In this document: positions 51,374 to 60,242 of the stretch, piece after piece
Position numbering within the stretch: position 1 is the first letter of the stretch
Layout of the letters: each line of letters starts with the position of its first letter
Origin: Brevibacillus antibioticus
GTDB lineage: Bacteria > Bacillota > Bacilli > Brevibacillales > Brevibacillaceae
Reading direction: 5' to 3'
Length of the DNA: 64,000 bases
Assembly (NCBI RefSeq): GCF_005217615.1
Contig: NZ_SZNK01000001.1
Location: forward strand, 1,693,501-1,757,500
Translations under genes and position numbers: made by a program
Notes under the pieces: generated by a model
Told to the model about the DNA's origin: nothing
The model's input: the letters and a program-made list of their open reading frames with translations, nothing else
The model's database searches: none

Positions 51374-54268
51374 ATGAATCATTTGTTTGCTTTTCGACGT
51401 GTCGGTACGTGGTTCTTCGTGTTGGCTCTCTTGTTGCAGGTAGCAGCTTCGCCTGCGGTTGCCAAGGAAGAGGTCGCTTCTTCTAGTCCTCTTGCACTCA
51501 GCATAGAAAAATTCCTCGCCGATTTGAAAAACGATGAGAATAGCAAGGGGATGTACGCTGGAATCGCAGTCTACGATCTAACCGACAAAAAGTACGTATA
51601 TAAGCACAATGCCGAACGTAATTTTATCCCAGCTTCCAACATGAAGCTGTTTACGACAATCGCGGGTCTGGATAAGCTGGGGCCAGATTATCAGTGGAAG
51701 ACCGAGGTGTTTGTTTCAGGAAAGGTAAATAACGGTGGCATTTTGCAAGGAGATCTGATTTTAAAAGGGTATGGGGACCCTAGCCTGAGTCCAGGGGATT
51801 TGCAACAAATGGCAAAAGCCATCAAAGATTTGGGGATCAAACGAATTAATGGAAACCTGCTTCTCGATGACAGTTATTTCGATGAGACCAGATTGGGTAC
51901 GAGCTGGATGTGGGATGACGAACCGTATGGGTACAGCGCTCAGGTAAGTGGATTAGCCGTAAATAAAAACGTTACGACCCTAACCGCAACCCCTGGTAAA
52001 ACGGTGAACGATGTGCCTGTCCTGACTATGAACCCAGCCACCACATACATAACAGTCACAAACCAGTTGAAAACGACAGTGGGAAAGGGGAGCAACGTGC
52101 TTGTCGAGCGACCACGCGGAAAAAATGAAATCATCGTATCCGGGACGATCGGGATGCAAGCAGCTCCTTATGAGGAAGATGTCACGATGGAAGACCCGGC
52201 TTTTTATGTGGGCGATCTATGGAAGGAGCAGTTGCAAAAACAAGGGATTGCCTTACATCCGAAGACAGAAGTGAAAAAGACAGTGCTGCAAAGCGGAGTA
52301 CCGTTCTATACCCACTTGTCCAAACCGTTGGGTGAGATCACGGTGGAGCTCAACAAGGACAGTGACAACTTCTATGCAGAGATGCTTGTAAAGACGCTGG
52401 GCGTTACGCAGAAAAGCGAGGGAAGCTTTGAGGCAGGCAGTGAGGCGGTAGCGGACGTGATGAAGCGCGCTGGCATTGAGTCAGGCTTCCGTCAGGTCGA
52501 TGGCTCGGGGTTATCGAGATTTAATATGATCACTCCAGAACAGATGATCGAGACGCTCATCTTTTTGCAGGAGCAAGAATATCGAACGGAACTAGAAAAA
52601 TCACTCCCAATCGCAGGAGTGGACGGCACCTTGAAAAACCGCATGAAAGGAACCAGTGCGGAAAAGAATCTGATTGCGAAGACAGGTTCGTTAAGCGGAG
52701 TCAATACCCTGTCGGGTTATGTAACGGCAAAAAATGGTCACAAGCTGGCCTTTTCGATTCTGATCAACGGCATCTATAAAGTGAAGTATGCGAGGGAGCT
52801 ACAGGATCGCATCGGAATTTTGTTAACAACCTACCCGGAAATCGCAGCACCAGAAGGATTCAGCCCTCCAGAGAAAAAGACGTACCCACTCTCTGCTTTG
52901 ATTGATCCTATTCTCGATACGCCGGAAGCAGCAGGTGTAACGGCTGGAATCATGATCAAATCGTTGGATTCACCGGGTGACCCTGTTTTATACGAGCGGG
53001 ATGCGGACACATTGCTTACCCCAGCTTCGAATCTGAAGCTATTGACGACTGCCACAGCGTTGAACCAGCTTGGTTCGGATTACGTATTCAAAACGGAAGT
53101 GTATGGAGACGCTCCGATCACCTCTACGGGCATACAACAAGGCAATCTGTATGTGAAAGGATATGGTGACCCTACCTTGCATACGGAGAATGCGCTTCAG
53201 GTGCAGGAAGGTGTGTCGATTGAAAAAATAGCAGGGTGGCTCAAGCAACAAGGAATCACGCGTATTAATGGGAACCTCGTGATGGATGAAAGCTACTTTG
53301 ATCAACAACGGCTTGGTCTCGGCTGGGCATGGGATGACGAGAGCTACTATTACAACCCGACCATAGGGGCTCTTGCAATGAACCGTGGGACGGTCATGAT
53401 CGAATTCAAGCCCGCAAATGATGCTGGCAAACCAGTGGAAATCAATTTGCTTCCCAAAACAGGGTATGTACAAGTAATCAATGAAGCCAAGACCATACAA
53501 AAAGGGGGAGAAAATACGTTTGCTATTCTGCGTGACCGTGGAACAAATACCATCAGACTGTCAGGAAACCTCCCACTTGATCACGAAGGGGATTACGAGC
53601 GTGTACCTGTGGAAGAGCCAGCCAAGTACGTGGGGACCGTGCTAAAGGAAACGTTGAAGCAGCAAGGAATTGCATTTGCTCCGAAAAGCGAAGTGATGAT
53701 CCAGCCCGTTCCTCCAGCAGCAGTGAAATGGACACAATTTGAGTCACTGCCGCTCAAGGACATCGTTTTGTACCTCAACAAGCGTAGTGACAATTACTAC
53801 GCAGAAATGCTCCTCAAGACGCTCGGAGCCGCAAAGAAAGGGACAGGGAGTGCAGCCATTGGTGCAGAGGTCGTTTCGGAAACCGTAGCTTCACTTGGCG
53901 GGAATACCACCTTTGACATGATGGATGGATCAGGTTTGACCCGCTACAATCTTATTTCTGCTCGGCAGATTGTATCCGTACTTGAGGGGATGACCAAGGA
54001 ATCGACATTTGCCACTTATGATGACTCCCTACCCATAGCGGGTATGGATGGTACACTGAAAAACCGCTTGAAGGACACACCTGCCGTGAATAATCTTCAC
54101 GCGAAAACAGGTTCGATGACAGGTGTGAACACGCTGTCGGGCTATATCACGACCAAAGGCAAAGAGAAGCTCATCGTATCGATTATGTTCAACGGGTATG
54201 TCGAGGATGAAGAGCTGTTTACCAAGATGCAGGATCAGATTATTACGATACTAGCCAGTTACGAATAG
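51374..54268 (+). CDS. Tandem PBP4 D,D-carboxypeptidase/endopeptidase (two S13 units)
   Basis: The 964-aa exported protein is two complete peptidase S13 (DacB/PBP4) units in one chain. The signal peptide covers residues 1-30 (SPAVA cleavage). Unit 1 has SxxK at Ser88-Lys91 (ASNMKLFTT), SDN at 330-332 and KTG at 436. Unit 2 has SxxK at Ser552-Lys555 (ASNLKLLTT), SDN at 805-807 and KTG at 911. All catalytic residues are present in both. Each unit is about 470 aa, the full size of a normal PBP4, so this is fusion by duplication and not internal repeats. Motif neighbourhoods are similar but clearly diverged, so the duplication is old. It acts on peptidoglycan outside the membrane. Confidence 0.93.
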   Translation: MNHLFAFRRVGTWFFVLALLLQVAASPAVAKEEVASSSPLALSIEKFLADLKNDENSKGMYAGIAVYDLTDKKYVYKHNAERNFIPASNMKLFTTIAGLDKLGPDYQWKTEVFVSGKVNNGGILQGDLILKGYGDPSLSPGDLQQMAKAIKDLGIKRINGNLLLDDSYFDETRLGTSWMWDDEPYGYSAQVSGLAVNKNVTTLTATPGKTVNDVPVLTMNPATTYITVTNQLKTTVGKGSNVLVERPRGKNEIIVSGTIGMQAAPYEEDVTMEDPAFYVGDLWKEQLQKQGIALHPKTEVKKTVLQSGVPFYTHLSKPLGEITVELNKDSDNFYAEMLVKTLGVTQKSEGSFEAGSEAVADVMKRAGIESGFRQVDGSGLSRFNMITPEQMIETLIFLQEQEYRTELEKSLPIAGVDGTLKNRMKGTSAEKNLIAKTGSLSGVNTLSGYVTAKNGHKLAFSILINGIYKVKYARELQDRIGILLTTYPEIAAPEGFSPPEKKTYPLSALIDPILDTPEAAGVTAGIMIKSLDSPGDPVLYERDADTLLTPASNLKLLTTATALNQLGSDYVFKTEVYGDAPITSTGIQQGNLYVKGYGDPTLHTENALQVQEGVSIEKIAGWLKQQGITRINGNLVMDESYFDQQRLGLGWAWDDESYYYNPTIGALAMNRGTVMIEFKPANDAGKPVEINLLPKTGYVQVINEAKTIQKGGENTFAILRDRGTNTIRLSGNLPLDHEGDYERVPVEEPAKYVGTVLKETLKQQGIAFAPKSEVMIQPVPPAAVKWTQFESLPLKDIVLYLNKRSDNYYAEMLLKTLGAAKKGTGSAAIGAEVVSETVASLGGNTTFDMMDGSGLTRYNLISARQIVSVLEGMTKESTFATYDDSLPIAGMDGTLKNRLKDTPAVNNLHAKTGSMTGVNTLSGYITTKGKEKLIVSIMFNGYVEDEELFTKMQDQIITILASYE

Positions 54269-54275
54269 GTATACG

Positions 54276-54309
54276 AAAAAGGAGTGCCAATTACTGGGTG
54301 CTCCTTTTT
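54276..54309 (+). terminator. Intrinsic terminator
   Basis: AAAAAGGAGTGCC and GGTGCTCCTTTTT pair, and the T run completes it. It closes the tandem PBP4 gene. Confidence 0.88.
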
Positions 54310-54434
54310 CTGTTGGTATCGCCGCCTGAACTGGGTCAATGCCTGTAGCGGTCAATCAGCGGGTGACATATCTATATTCAGATTAGGAAGCAGACGAAGT
54401 ATAGAACAGTGGTGAAGGAGGGGAAAAAGAAAAG

Positions 54435-55499
54435 ATGCACCCTGCACTCTTTCATTGGAAGCGTTTGGAGCAAGTCGTAACAGAAGTGCTTGTACAGGCA
54501 GGTGCCAGACATGAGCATGCTAGGCTTGTCGCAGAATCCCTCATCCATGCTGATTTGCGCGGCGTCGAATCCCATGGTTTGGCGAGGCTACCGATCTATA
54601 TCCAACGAATCGAAGCAGGCTTGATCGAATTGAATGATGAACCTGTGGTATGGAAACAGGAGGGAGCAACAGCACTGGTAGACGGCAAAAACCAGTTGGG
54701 TGCGGTAGTTGGGGTTGCGGCATTGGAGGAAGCGATTAAATTGTCGCGGCAGATGGGAATCGGGCTAGTTGGTGTTCGTCATTCCAACCACTTTGGCTCC
54801 TGTTCGTACTATGCAGAAAGAGCGATCACGGAAGGAAAGATTCTCATTGTCCTTTCCAACGCCCCCGAAGCCATGGCGCCAACAGGTGGGATTCGCCCTT
54901 TTTTCGGAACAAATCCGATTGCAGCGGGAATACCGGCAGGAGAAGAGCCATCCTTTTTGCTAGATATGGCTACAAGTGTTGCTGCCAGGGGAAAAATCGC
55001 CTTAGCCGTTAAAAAAGGAGAATCCATTCCTGCAGATTGGGCCATCGATGCCAATGGGAAGGAAACGACTGATCCCACAAAAGCCTTGCTAGGCTCACTT
55101 TTGCCGATCGGGGGAGCAAAGGGATACGGATTGGCGATGTTCATCGATATCTTGTGTGGGCTGCTAACCGGTGCAGCAACGGGACCACATGTAAAAAGCC
55201 TGTATGACAATTGGCACGATCCACAAAACGTAGGACATCTATTCTTGACAGTGGATATTGAACGATTTATGCCACTCCCCGATTTTTGTGCCAATATGGA
55301 TGCCTACATTCGTGAGGTGAAAAGTGTACCTAGGAAAGAAGGTGTCACGGACATTTTCATTCCTGGGGAGATCGAGAGCCGAAAAAAGCAAGAACGCATG
55401 GAAAACGGTATTCCTCTCGATCCAAATCTGACAAAAGAACTGAGCCAATTATGCCGCACCTATGGAGTCGATTTGCAGGCAGCGTGTTATCTCCCCTAA
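54435..55499 (+). CDS. LDH2/malate dehydrogenase-family oxidoreductase
   Basis: The 354-aa member of the NAD(P)-dependent family of ComC, YlbC and malate/ureidoglycolate dehydrogenases carries HADLRGVESHGLARLPIYIQ, the His of VGVRHSNHFGSCSYY, PFFGTNPIAAGIPAG and GGAKGYGLAMFIDIL (cofactor). AAGGAGGGG precedes ATG 54435. It oxidises an alpha-hydroxy acid (lactate, malate or sulfolactate-like); the substrate is not readable. It lies next to panD, but no pantothenate link is apparent. Confidence 0.88.
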   Translation: MHPALFHWKRLEQVVTEVLVQAGARHEHARLVAESLIHADLRGVESHGLARLPIYIQRIEAGLIELNDEPVVWKQEGATALVDGKNQLGAVVGVAALEEAIKLSRQMGIGLVGVRHSNHFGSCSYYAERAITEGKILIVLSNAPEAMAPTGGIRPFFGTNPIAAGIPAGEEPSFLLDMATSVAARGKIALAVKKGESIPADWAIDANGKETTDPTKALLGSLLPIGGAKGYGLAMFIDILCGLLTGAATGPHVKSLYDNWHDPQNVGHLFLTVDIERFMPLPDFCANMDAYIREVKSVPRKEGVTDIFIPGEIESRKKQERMENGIPLDPNLTKELSQLCRTYGVDLQAACYLP

Positions 55500-55525
55500 C
55501 CAGATTTCCTATCGCAGGAGGTTTC

Positions 55526-55552
55526 ATGGACAATACATCGCACATAGACTAA
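55526..55552 (+). CDS. Possible 8-codon leader peptide upstream of panD
   Basis: AGGAGG (55516-55521) lies 4 bases before ATG 55526, and the frame MDNTSHID stops at 55552, 36 bases before panD. The strong SD ahead of such a short frame suggests a leader peptide or a vestigial start. Nothing else supports it. Confidence 0.35.
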   Translation: MDNTSHID

Positions 55553-55588
55553 TGTCATGTCATCGGTTTGGAAAGGAGTGAACCGCCT

Positions 55589-55981
55589 ATGCAACGACAC
55601 ATGTGCAAAGGCAAAATTCACAGGGCGACAGTTACGCAGGCCGAACTGGATTACGTGGGGAGTATCACAATTGATGTTGCACTCATGGATGCGGCAGATA
55701 TCAAGCCTTATGAAATCGTGCAAGTAACCAGTTTGCGTAATGCCACGCGCTGGAAAACATACGCGTTACCCGGAGCATCGGGTAGCGGAGTCATCTGTCT
55801 GAACGGTCCACCTGCCCACCTATTCTCGCCAGGAGATCTCGTCATCATTTTGAGTATGGGCATGTACGATGAATCCGAGATGGAGCAGCTCGTTCCCAAG
55901 GTCGTATTTGTGGACGAACAAAATCGCATCACGAAAATAGAGGAGCATCATCTGATAAAGAATGGAGAGACACTGCCATAA
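55589..55981 (+). CDS. panD: Aspartate 1-decarboxylase
   Basis: The 130-aa proenzyme cleaves itself to form a pyruvoyl cofactor and makes beta-alanine for pantothenate. The cleavage site is in ELDYVGSITID (Gly24-Ser25), and the Lys of GKIHRATVTQ and the SGSGVICLNGPPAHL loop complete the family pattern. ATG 55589 has AAAGGAGTG upstream; a longer frame from 55568 begins before the SD. It stands apart from panB and panC, which is common when genes are scattered. Its stop overlaps the probable start of the next gene. Confidence 0.95.
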   Translation: MQRHMCKGKIHRATVTQAELDYVGSITIDVALMDAADIKPYEIVQVTSLRNATRWKTYALPGASGSGVICLNGPPAHLFSPGDLVIILSMGMYDESEMEQLVPKVVFVDEQNRITKIEEHHLIKNGETLP

Positions 55982-56712
55982 AACCGCCAAACGTAGGAAA
56001 ATGGGGCAAGCATAAGCACATGGTCAAAGACGAACTTTTGCTGGAGTATTTGCCCAAAACCCGCGTGTACTCTCCTGAAGAGCTTTGGGAGTATGCAGAA
56101 ACGTTTACACACGTGATGCTGAAGCCTTCGGGAGGCGGCGGTGGGGCAGGGATTATCCAAGTAACGGCGCGAGGAGAAGAGAGGTATTTGGTCCATAGTG
56201 GGAGTCGTCAGCGGCTCGTGGAGGGGAAGGAGGCCACGATCCGATATGTGGAATCGTTGTTTCGACCGAAAACATATCTGCTCCAGCCACGTATCCCACT
56301 CGGGAGAATCAAGGGCAAGCCTTTTGATGTGCGTGTCATGATCCAGCGCAGGAGCAATAAGGAGCCTTGGGTAATAACAGGGTGGTGTGCAAAGCTTGCA
56401 GGTCCGGGCTATGTCGTGACAAATGTGGCTCGTAGCCGTGGAAAGGTTTTGCCCATCCAGACGGCAATCAAGCTGTCCAATATCGAAGCGGGTCGGCATC
56501 TCATGAGTGATATCCGTATGATAGCTACGGCGGTTGCTAAACGATTGGGAAGAGCCTATCCGACACTCCGAGAGATTGGTTTGGACTTAGGGATTGATGT
56601 GGATGGCAAACCGTGGATTATTGAGGCCAACTTCCGACCTTCTCTTGCTCTCTTTCAAAAGCTGGAGGATAAGACCTTTTACAAACGAATAGTTTCCATG
56701 CGAAAACGATAA
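55978..56712 (+). CDS. YheC/YheD-family ATP-grasp protein, possible AUA start
   Basis: The ATP-grasp protein of the spore coat-associated YheC/YheD group has the Gly-rich nucleotide loop VMLKPSGGGGGAGIIQV, the metal/ATP residues PFDVRVMIQR and IGLDLGIDVDGKPWIIEANF (Glu and Asn). The usual N-terminal motif VGKWGKHK lies upstream of the first ATG (56020), in a frame open back into panD with no ATG, GTG or TTG. An ATA at 55978 follows GGAGAG by 9 bases and overlaps the panD stop (ATAA), so AUA may be the real start. If not, translation begins at 56020 and yields 230 aa without that motif. Confidence 0.8.
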   Translation: MKPPNVGKWGKHKHMVKDELLLEYLPKTRVYSPEELWEYAETFTHVMLKPSGGGGGAGIIQVTARGEERYLVHSGSRQRLVEGKEATIRYVESLFRPKTYLLQPRIPLGRIKGKPFDVRVMIQRRSNKEPWVITGWCAKLAGPGYVVTNVARSRGKVLPIQTAIKLSNIEAGRHLMSDIRMIATAVAKRLGRAYPTLREIGLDLGIDVDGKPWIIEANFRPSLALFQKLEDKTFYKRIVSMRKR

Positions 56713-56780
56713 GAGAAAAACCACTTGTCGATGTTGTTCAAACGGTGAGAGATGGACAGGTGGTTTTCCTCTGTTTTTTT
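56712..56780 (+). terminator. Intrinsic terminator
   Basis: AAAACCACTTGTC pairs with GACAGGTGGTTTT across a long loop, followed by CCTCTG and seven T. Confidence 0.82.
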
Positions 56781-56896
56781 ACAACGAATGAAAATGAGAA
56801 AAATCTTTCAATTACAACTATGGCGTTGCTACTAGCGAAGGAACGCAAAAGTTGATAGAATGCCTCTCAATAAGATGGGAGGTAATATACACGCTG

Positions 56897-58240
56897 ATGA
56901 TAACTTTGTCTAAGAAAGAAATGCTGCTGGTCAGTTTTATGCTGTTTTCGATGTTTTTTGGTGCAGGAAACCTTATTTTTCCACCCTATCTGGGTCAAGA
57001 AGCTGGTTCCTATGTTTGGCTGTCGATTGCAGGCTTTGTATTATCTGCTGTTGGTCTTCCCATTCTTGGTGTGATTGCCATCGCAAAGGCAGGGAGCTTT
57101 TACCAATTGGCAAGTCGTGTTCATCCAAGCTTTGCTCTTATTTTTCCTATTTTGATTTATGTGTCGATTGGACCCGCACTTGCCATCCCACGTGCAGGCA
57201 GTCTCGCGTACGAGATGGGAATGGCGCCGTTTTTGCCGGTACAAGCCACTGATTCTACCTGGAGTCTTTTCCTCTATACGATCGTATTTTTTGGCATTGT
57301 CTTTTGGTTTAGTCTAACTCCTTCCAAATTGATTGATCGCTTTGGGAAAATACTGACTCCTACATTGTTGACTATGATTGCCTTGATCTATGTTAAGAGC
57401 TTATTCACACCACTTGGTCCAACGGGGGTACCAGCAGGAAAATATGCCACCAGTCCAGTTGTGCAAGGGTTTCTGGACGGGTATTTAACGATGGATGCTT
57501 TGGCTGCACTCGTATTTGGTATCGTGATCGCCAATACGCTGCGGAGCAAGGGAATTGAGGACAAAAAGCAGCTGTCCGCGAATATGATCAAAGCAGGCAT
57601 CGGAGCAGGTATGTTGCTGACATTCATCTATGTCATTTTAGGATTACTGGGTTCATCCGGTGCCTCTCTAGGAAGGCCGGAGAATGGCGGGCTGCTCCTG
57701 ACAGCAATCATGAGGCAGCTATTTGGTACAAGCGGTACATTGATTCTTGGCGTCATCTTTACCGTTGCCTGCCTCTGTGTATCAATTGGACTCGTAACTT
57801 CTTGCAGCCAATACTTTCATGGACGATTCAAAGGCTTGTCCTACAGGGGATGGGCAGTGATTCTCTGTATCCTGAGCATGGGGGTCGCAAACTTAGGACT
57901 ATCGGAGATTCTAAGTGTATCTGTCCCAATTCTAGGTGCTATTTACCCCATTGCGATCGTGCTCATCCTGTTGGCGTTGCTAGAGCGCTGGATACCTGCG
58001 CATTCATCTGTGTATATGACGACTGTCGTAGTTGTGGCGGTTTTTGGTGTCGTGGATTTGATGAATCTTACGTTTTTTAATCAGAGCTGGAACGATATCC
58101 TGGGTGTCCTTCCGTTTTATAAGGAAGGCGCCGGTTGGATCATGCCAGCGGTATTTGCTGGTTTTGTTGGTGTTCTGCTCGACCTTCGAAAAAGGACAGA
58201 CCGGACAGGAGGAGGAACAACGACTTCCCCATCCAAATAA
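56897..58240 (+). CDS. brnQ: Branched-chain amino acid carrier BrnQ
   Basis: The protein of about 447 aa has twelve hydrophobic segments. The first begins LVSFMLFSMFFGAGNLIFPP, the signature of LIVCS (BrnQ/BraB) carriers, and GPALAIPRAGSLAYEMG and GLVTSCSQYFHG follow. It imports leucine, isoleucine and valine with sodium or protons. ATG 56897 has GGGAGGTAAT (56877-56886) about 10 bases upstream. An upstream frame start at 56852 would precede this SD. A strong terminator follows. Confidence 0.92.
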   Translation: MITLSKKEMLLVSFMLFSMFFGAGNLIFPPYLGQEAGSYVWLSIAGFVLSAVGLPILGVIAIAKAGSFYQLASRVHPSFALIFPILIYVSIGPALAIPRAGSLAYEMGMAPFLPVQATDSTWSLFLYTIVFFGIVFWFSLTPSKLIDRFGKILTPTLLTMIALIYVKSLFTPLGPTGVPAGKYATSPVVQGFLDGYLTMDALAALVFGIVIANTLRSKGIEDKKQLSANMIKAGIGAGMLLTFIYVILGLLGSSGASLGRPENGGLLLTAIMRQLFGTSGTLILGVIFTVACLCVSIGLVTSCSQYFHGRFKGLSYRGWAVILCILSMGVANLGLSEILSVSVPILGAIYPIAIVLILLALLERWIPAHSSVYMTTVVVVAVFGVVDLMNLTFFNQSWNDILGVLPFYKEGAGWIMPAVFAGFVGVLLDLRKRTDRTGGGTTTSPSK

Positions 58241-58593
58241 GGCAGCATGTAGAAGAGAGCTTCGTTTTCGCGAAGCTCTCTTTTTGTGGAAGAAGCATTT
58301 TGTTACTTTTTTCGAGGTTCACTCGTATTAAAAGTGTTAAAGCTGAAGGAGCAGTCGAGGGGGGCAATTTGGCATCGTAAACTTTTCCTGCCTCGATCTC
58401 GATCGTTGTCAAGACATTTGTTAGCTGGAGCGGTCTTAGTCTGTGCGCTTTCTACATCACGTCATTCCTGCTTCTTTATCGAAAAAGAGCGCGGCAAGCG
58501 CATGCTGAAGCGTCTGGAACTGATCGGCAGAATGGTTTTGGCGCTGTTTGACATACGGCAAATTTCTACAAATGAAACGAAAAGGAGAATCTC
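58241..58593. other. Intergenic region between brnQ and small membrane peptide
   Basis: It contains the brnQ terminator (58254-58285). A plus-strand frame of about 60 codons (about 58382-58550) encodes a plausible membrane segment (LSLCAFYITSFLLLYRKRAR) but has no ATG, GTG or TTG start, so it is left as a remnant or chance. Confidence 0.4.
58254..58285 (+). terminator. Intrinsic terminator of brnQ
   Basis: A perfect stem GAGAGCTTCG / CGAAGCTCTC is followed by TTTTT. Confidence 0.92.
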
Positions 58594-58692
58594 ATGCGAT
58601 TTGACACTCTCATGACAATTGCTGTCGTGCTTGTGCTGACGTCCTGTTATTTTTATTTGTGGAAAAGGTTTGGCTCGAAAACGTCCAGTTAA
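58594..58692 (+). CDS. 32-aa single-pass membrane peptide
   Basis: A short gene starts at ATG 58594 with AAAGGAG (58580-58586) upstream. The peptide reads MRFDTLMTIAVVLVLTSCYF then YLWKRFGSKTSS: one hydrophobic segment and a basic tail. It could be a regulatory small membrane protein, or a lipoprotein-like fragment given LTSC. It precedes a YerD-like gene by 131 bases. Confidence 0.6.
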   Translation: MRFDTLMTIAVVLVLTSCYFYLWKRFGSKTSS

Positions 58693-58823
58693 TCTTGGCG
58701 TTTTTTTGTTCCTTCAGCACAGGCAGAGCATCGGATAAAAGTGGCATGATTGGGACAAAATTTTCCTATCTCACAAACCGAGTAACAAGCAGCAGTGCTC
58801 TGACAGTAGGAAGGAGAAAAAGG

Positions 58824-60236
58824 ATGGCTGGCAACTGGATTCCGTTTTTGATCGGCTCCTTTGTAGGATCGATGGCAGCACTCATCGTGGTGGGACTGCT
58901 TTTGATCTGTCTTTTTCGCCCTCTTACCCAGTGGGTGCTAGCCAAGTTCATGAAGCGCCTCATGTCAGACCGCTATCCGGAAAATATTTTTGAGATGGTC
59001 TCCGCAATGACCAAAGTCAGTCCACGCTACGTCCTGGAGAACAGCTTGCGAGCAGCTACTGGACAAGCCATTGAGCGTCCTTTCGGAAGTCCACGCAAGT
59101 TCTTGAACTTCGATAGCTTGATTTTTTCTCCTGCACAGATAGCCAAGATGCCTTCGAGTGAGGATACAGAAGTGGATATGCAACTCACGATTGGACCCAT
59201 GGCAAAAAAGCCGTTAACCTTGGACATTCCGATCATGGCAGGGGCAATGGGTTACGGTATCGGTGTAAGTGAGGATGTGAAAATCGCGATTGCAAAAGGA
59301 ACGGCCGCCGTGGGGACTTTGACGAATACGGGTGAAGGTCCGTTACTGCCGGAAGAAAGGAAATTCGCCAAACATCTGATTCTCCAATACAACTCGGGAA
59401 AGTGGGCAAAGGAGCCAGAAATTTTGCGACAAGCGGACGCCATCGAAATCCATTTTGGGCAAGGGGCGACTGCAGCTGCCGCGAGCTTTATCCCCGCTGA
59501 ATATATCCAGGGAAGAGCTGCTGAAATCATGGGGGTTCAGGATGAAGAAATGGTCGTCATTCCCTCGCGGCATCCGGAAGTATCGAAGCCGGAGGATCTA
59601 AAGAAGCTCGTAGACAAGTTGCGCACAATAACAGACGGCGTACCGATTGGCGTCAAAATCTGTGCCAGTGCCATTCTTGAAAAAGACTTGGAGATTGTAA
59701 TCCAGGCTGGAGTAGATTTTATCAGCATTGATGGCGGACAAGCGGGGACAAAAGGAGGACCTCCAATTCTGGAGGATGATTTCGGTTTGCCAACGATTTA
59801 TGCGCTGACCCGCGCCGTGCGCTATTTGAAGAAAAAAGGTGTGAAAGAACGAATTACCTTATTGTCTGGCGGCGGATATAATACTCCGGGTGAGTGCTTG
59901 AAGGCGATTGCTTTAGGAGCAGACGGCATCTTTATGGGGACGGCTATTTTGTGGGCGATGACTCATGATCAGGTGACAAAAGCAATACCGTGGGAACCAC
60001 CGACAGAGCTGACCACCTATCCAGGGAGCTTGAAAAACAAATTCGACCCCAATTCAGCCGCGAAATACTTGACTAACTTTTTTCTTTCGTTTGTGGATGA
60101 GATCGAAATTGCCGTCCTTGCGCTGGGGAAAACGTCTCTTCGTGAGGTTACCGCTGCGGATCTCGTCTCACTCGATGAGATGACGAGCAAAGTGACGAAA
60201 GTACCCCTTGCCTTTCATTCATCCTCTTCCAGTTAA
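58824..60236 (+). CDS. FMN-binding glutamate synthase-like protein (YerD-type)
   Basis: The 470-aa protein resembles B. subtilis YerD: an N-terminal membrane helix (IGSFVGSMAALIVVGLLLIC), then the FMN barrel of the large glutamate synthase subunit (IPIMAGAMGYGIGVSED, QADAIEIHFGQGA, VDFISIDGGQAGTKGGPP, LSGGGYNTPGECLKAIALGA). It lacks the glutaminase and central domains and the Cys-rich cluster of full GltB, so it is not a complete glutamate synthase. ATG 58824 is used, with AAGGAGA upstream; a longer frame from 58659 overlaps the small peptide gene. The true activity is unknown. Confidence 0.88.
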   Translation: MAGNWIPFLIGSFVGSMAALIVVGLLLICLFRPLTQWVLAKFMKRLMSDRYPENIFEMVSAMTKVSPRYVLENSLRAATGQAIERPFGSPRKFLNFDSLIFSPAQIAKMPSSEDTEVDMQLTIGPMAKKPLTLDIPIMAGAMGYGIGVSEDVKIAIAKGTAAVGTLTNTGEGPLLPEERKFAKHLILQYNSGKWAKEPEILRQADAIEIHFGQGATAAAASFIPAEYIQGRAAEIMGVQDEEMVVIPSRHPEVSKPEDLKKLVDKLRTITDGVPIGVKICASAILEKDLEIVIQAGVDFISIDGGQAGTKGGPPILEDDFGLPTIYALTRAVRYLKKKGVKERITLLSGGGYNTPGECLKAIALGADGIFMGTAILWAMTHDQVTKAIPWEPPTELTTYPGSLKNKFDPNSAAKYLTNFFLSFVDEIEIAVLALGKTSLREVTAADLVSLDEMTSKVTKVPLAFHSSSSS

Positions 60237-60242
60237 AATCGC

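Noticed and set aside
58382-58550. Possible membrane protein frame ending RQAHAEASGTDRQNGFGAV
   Set aside because: No ATG, GTG or TTG start in frame and no ribosome binding site; may be a remnant.
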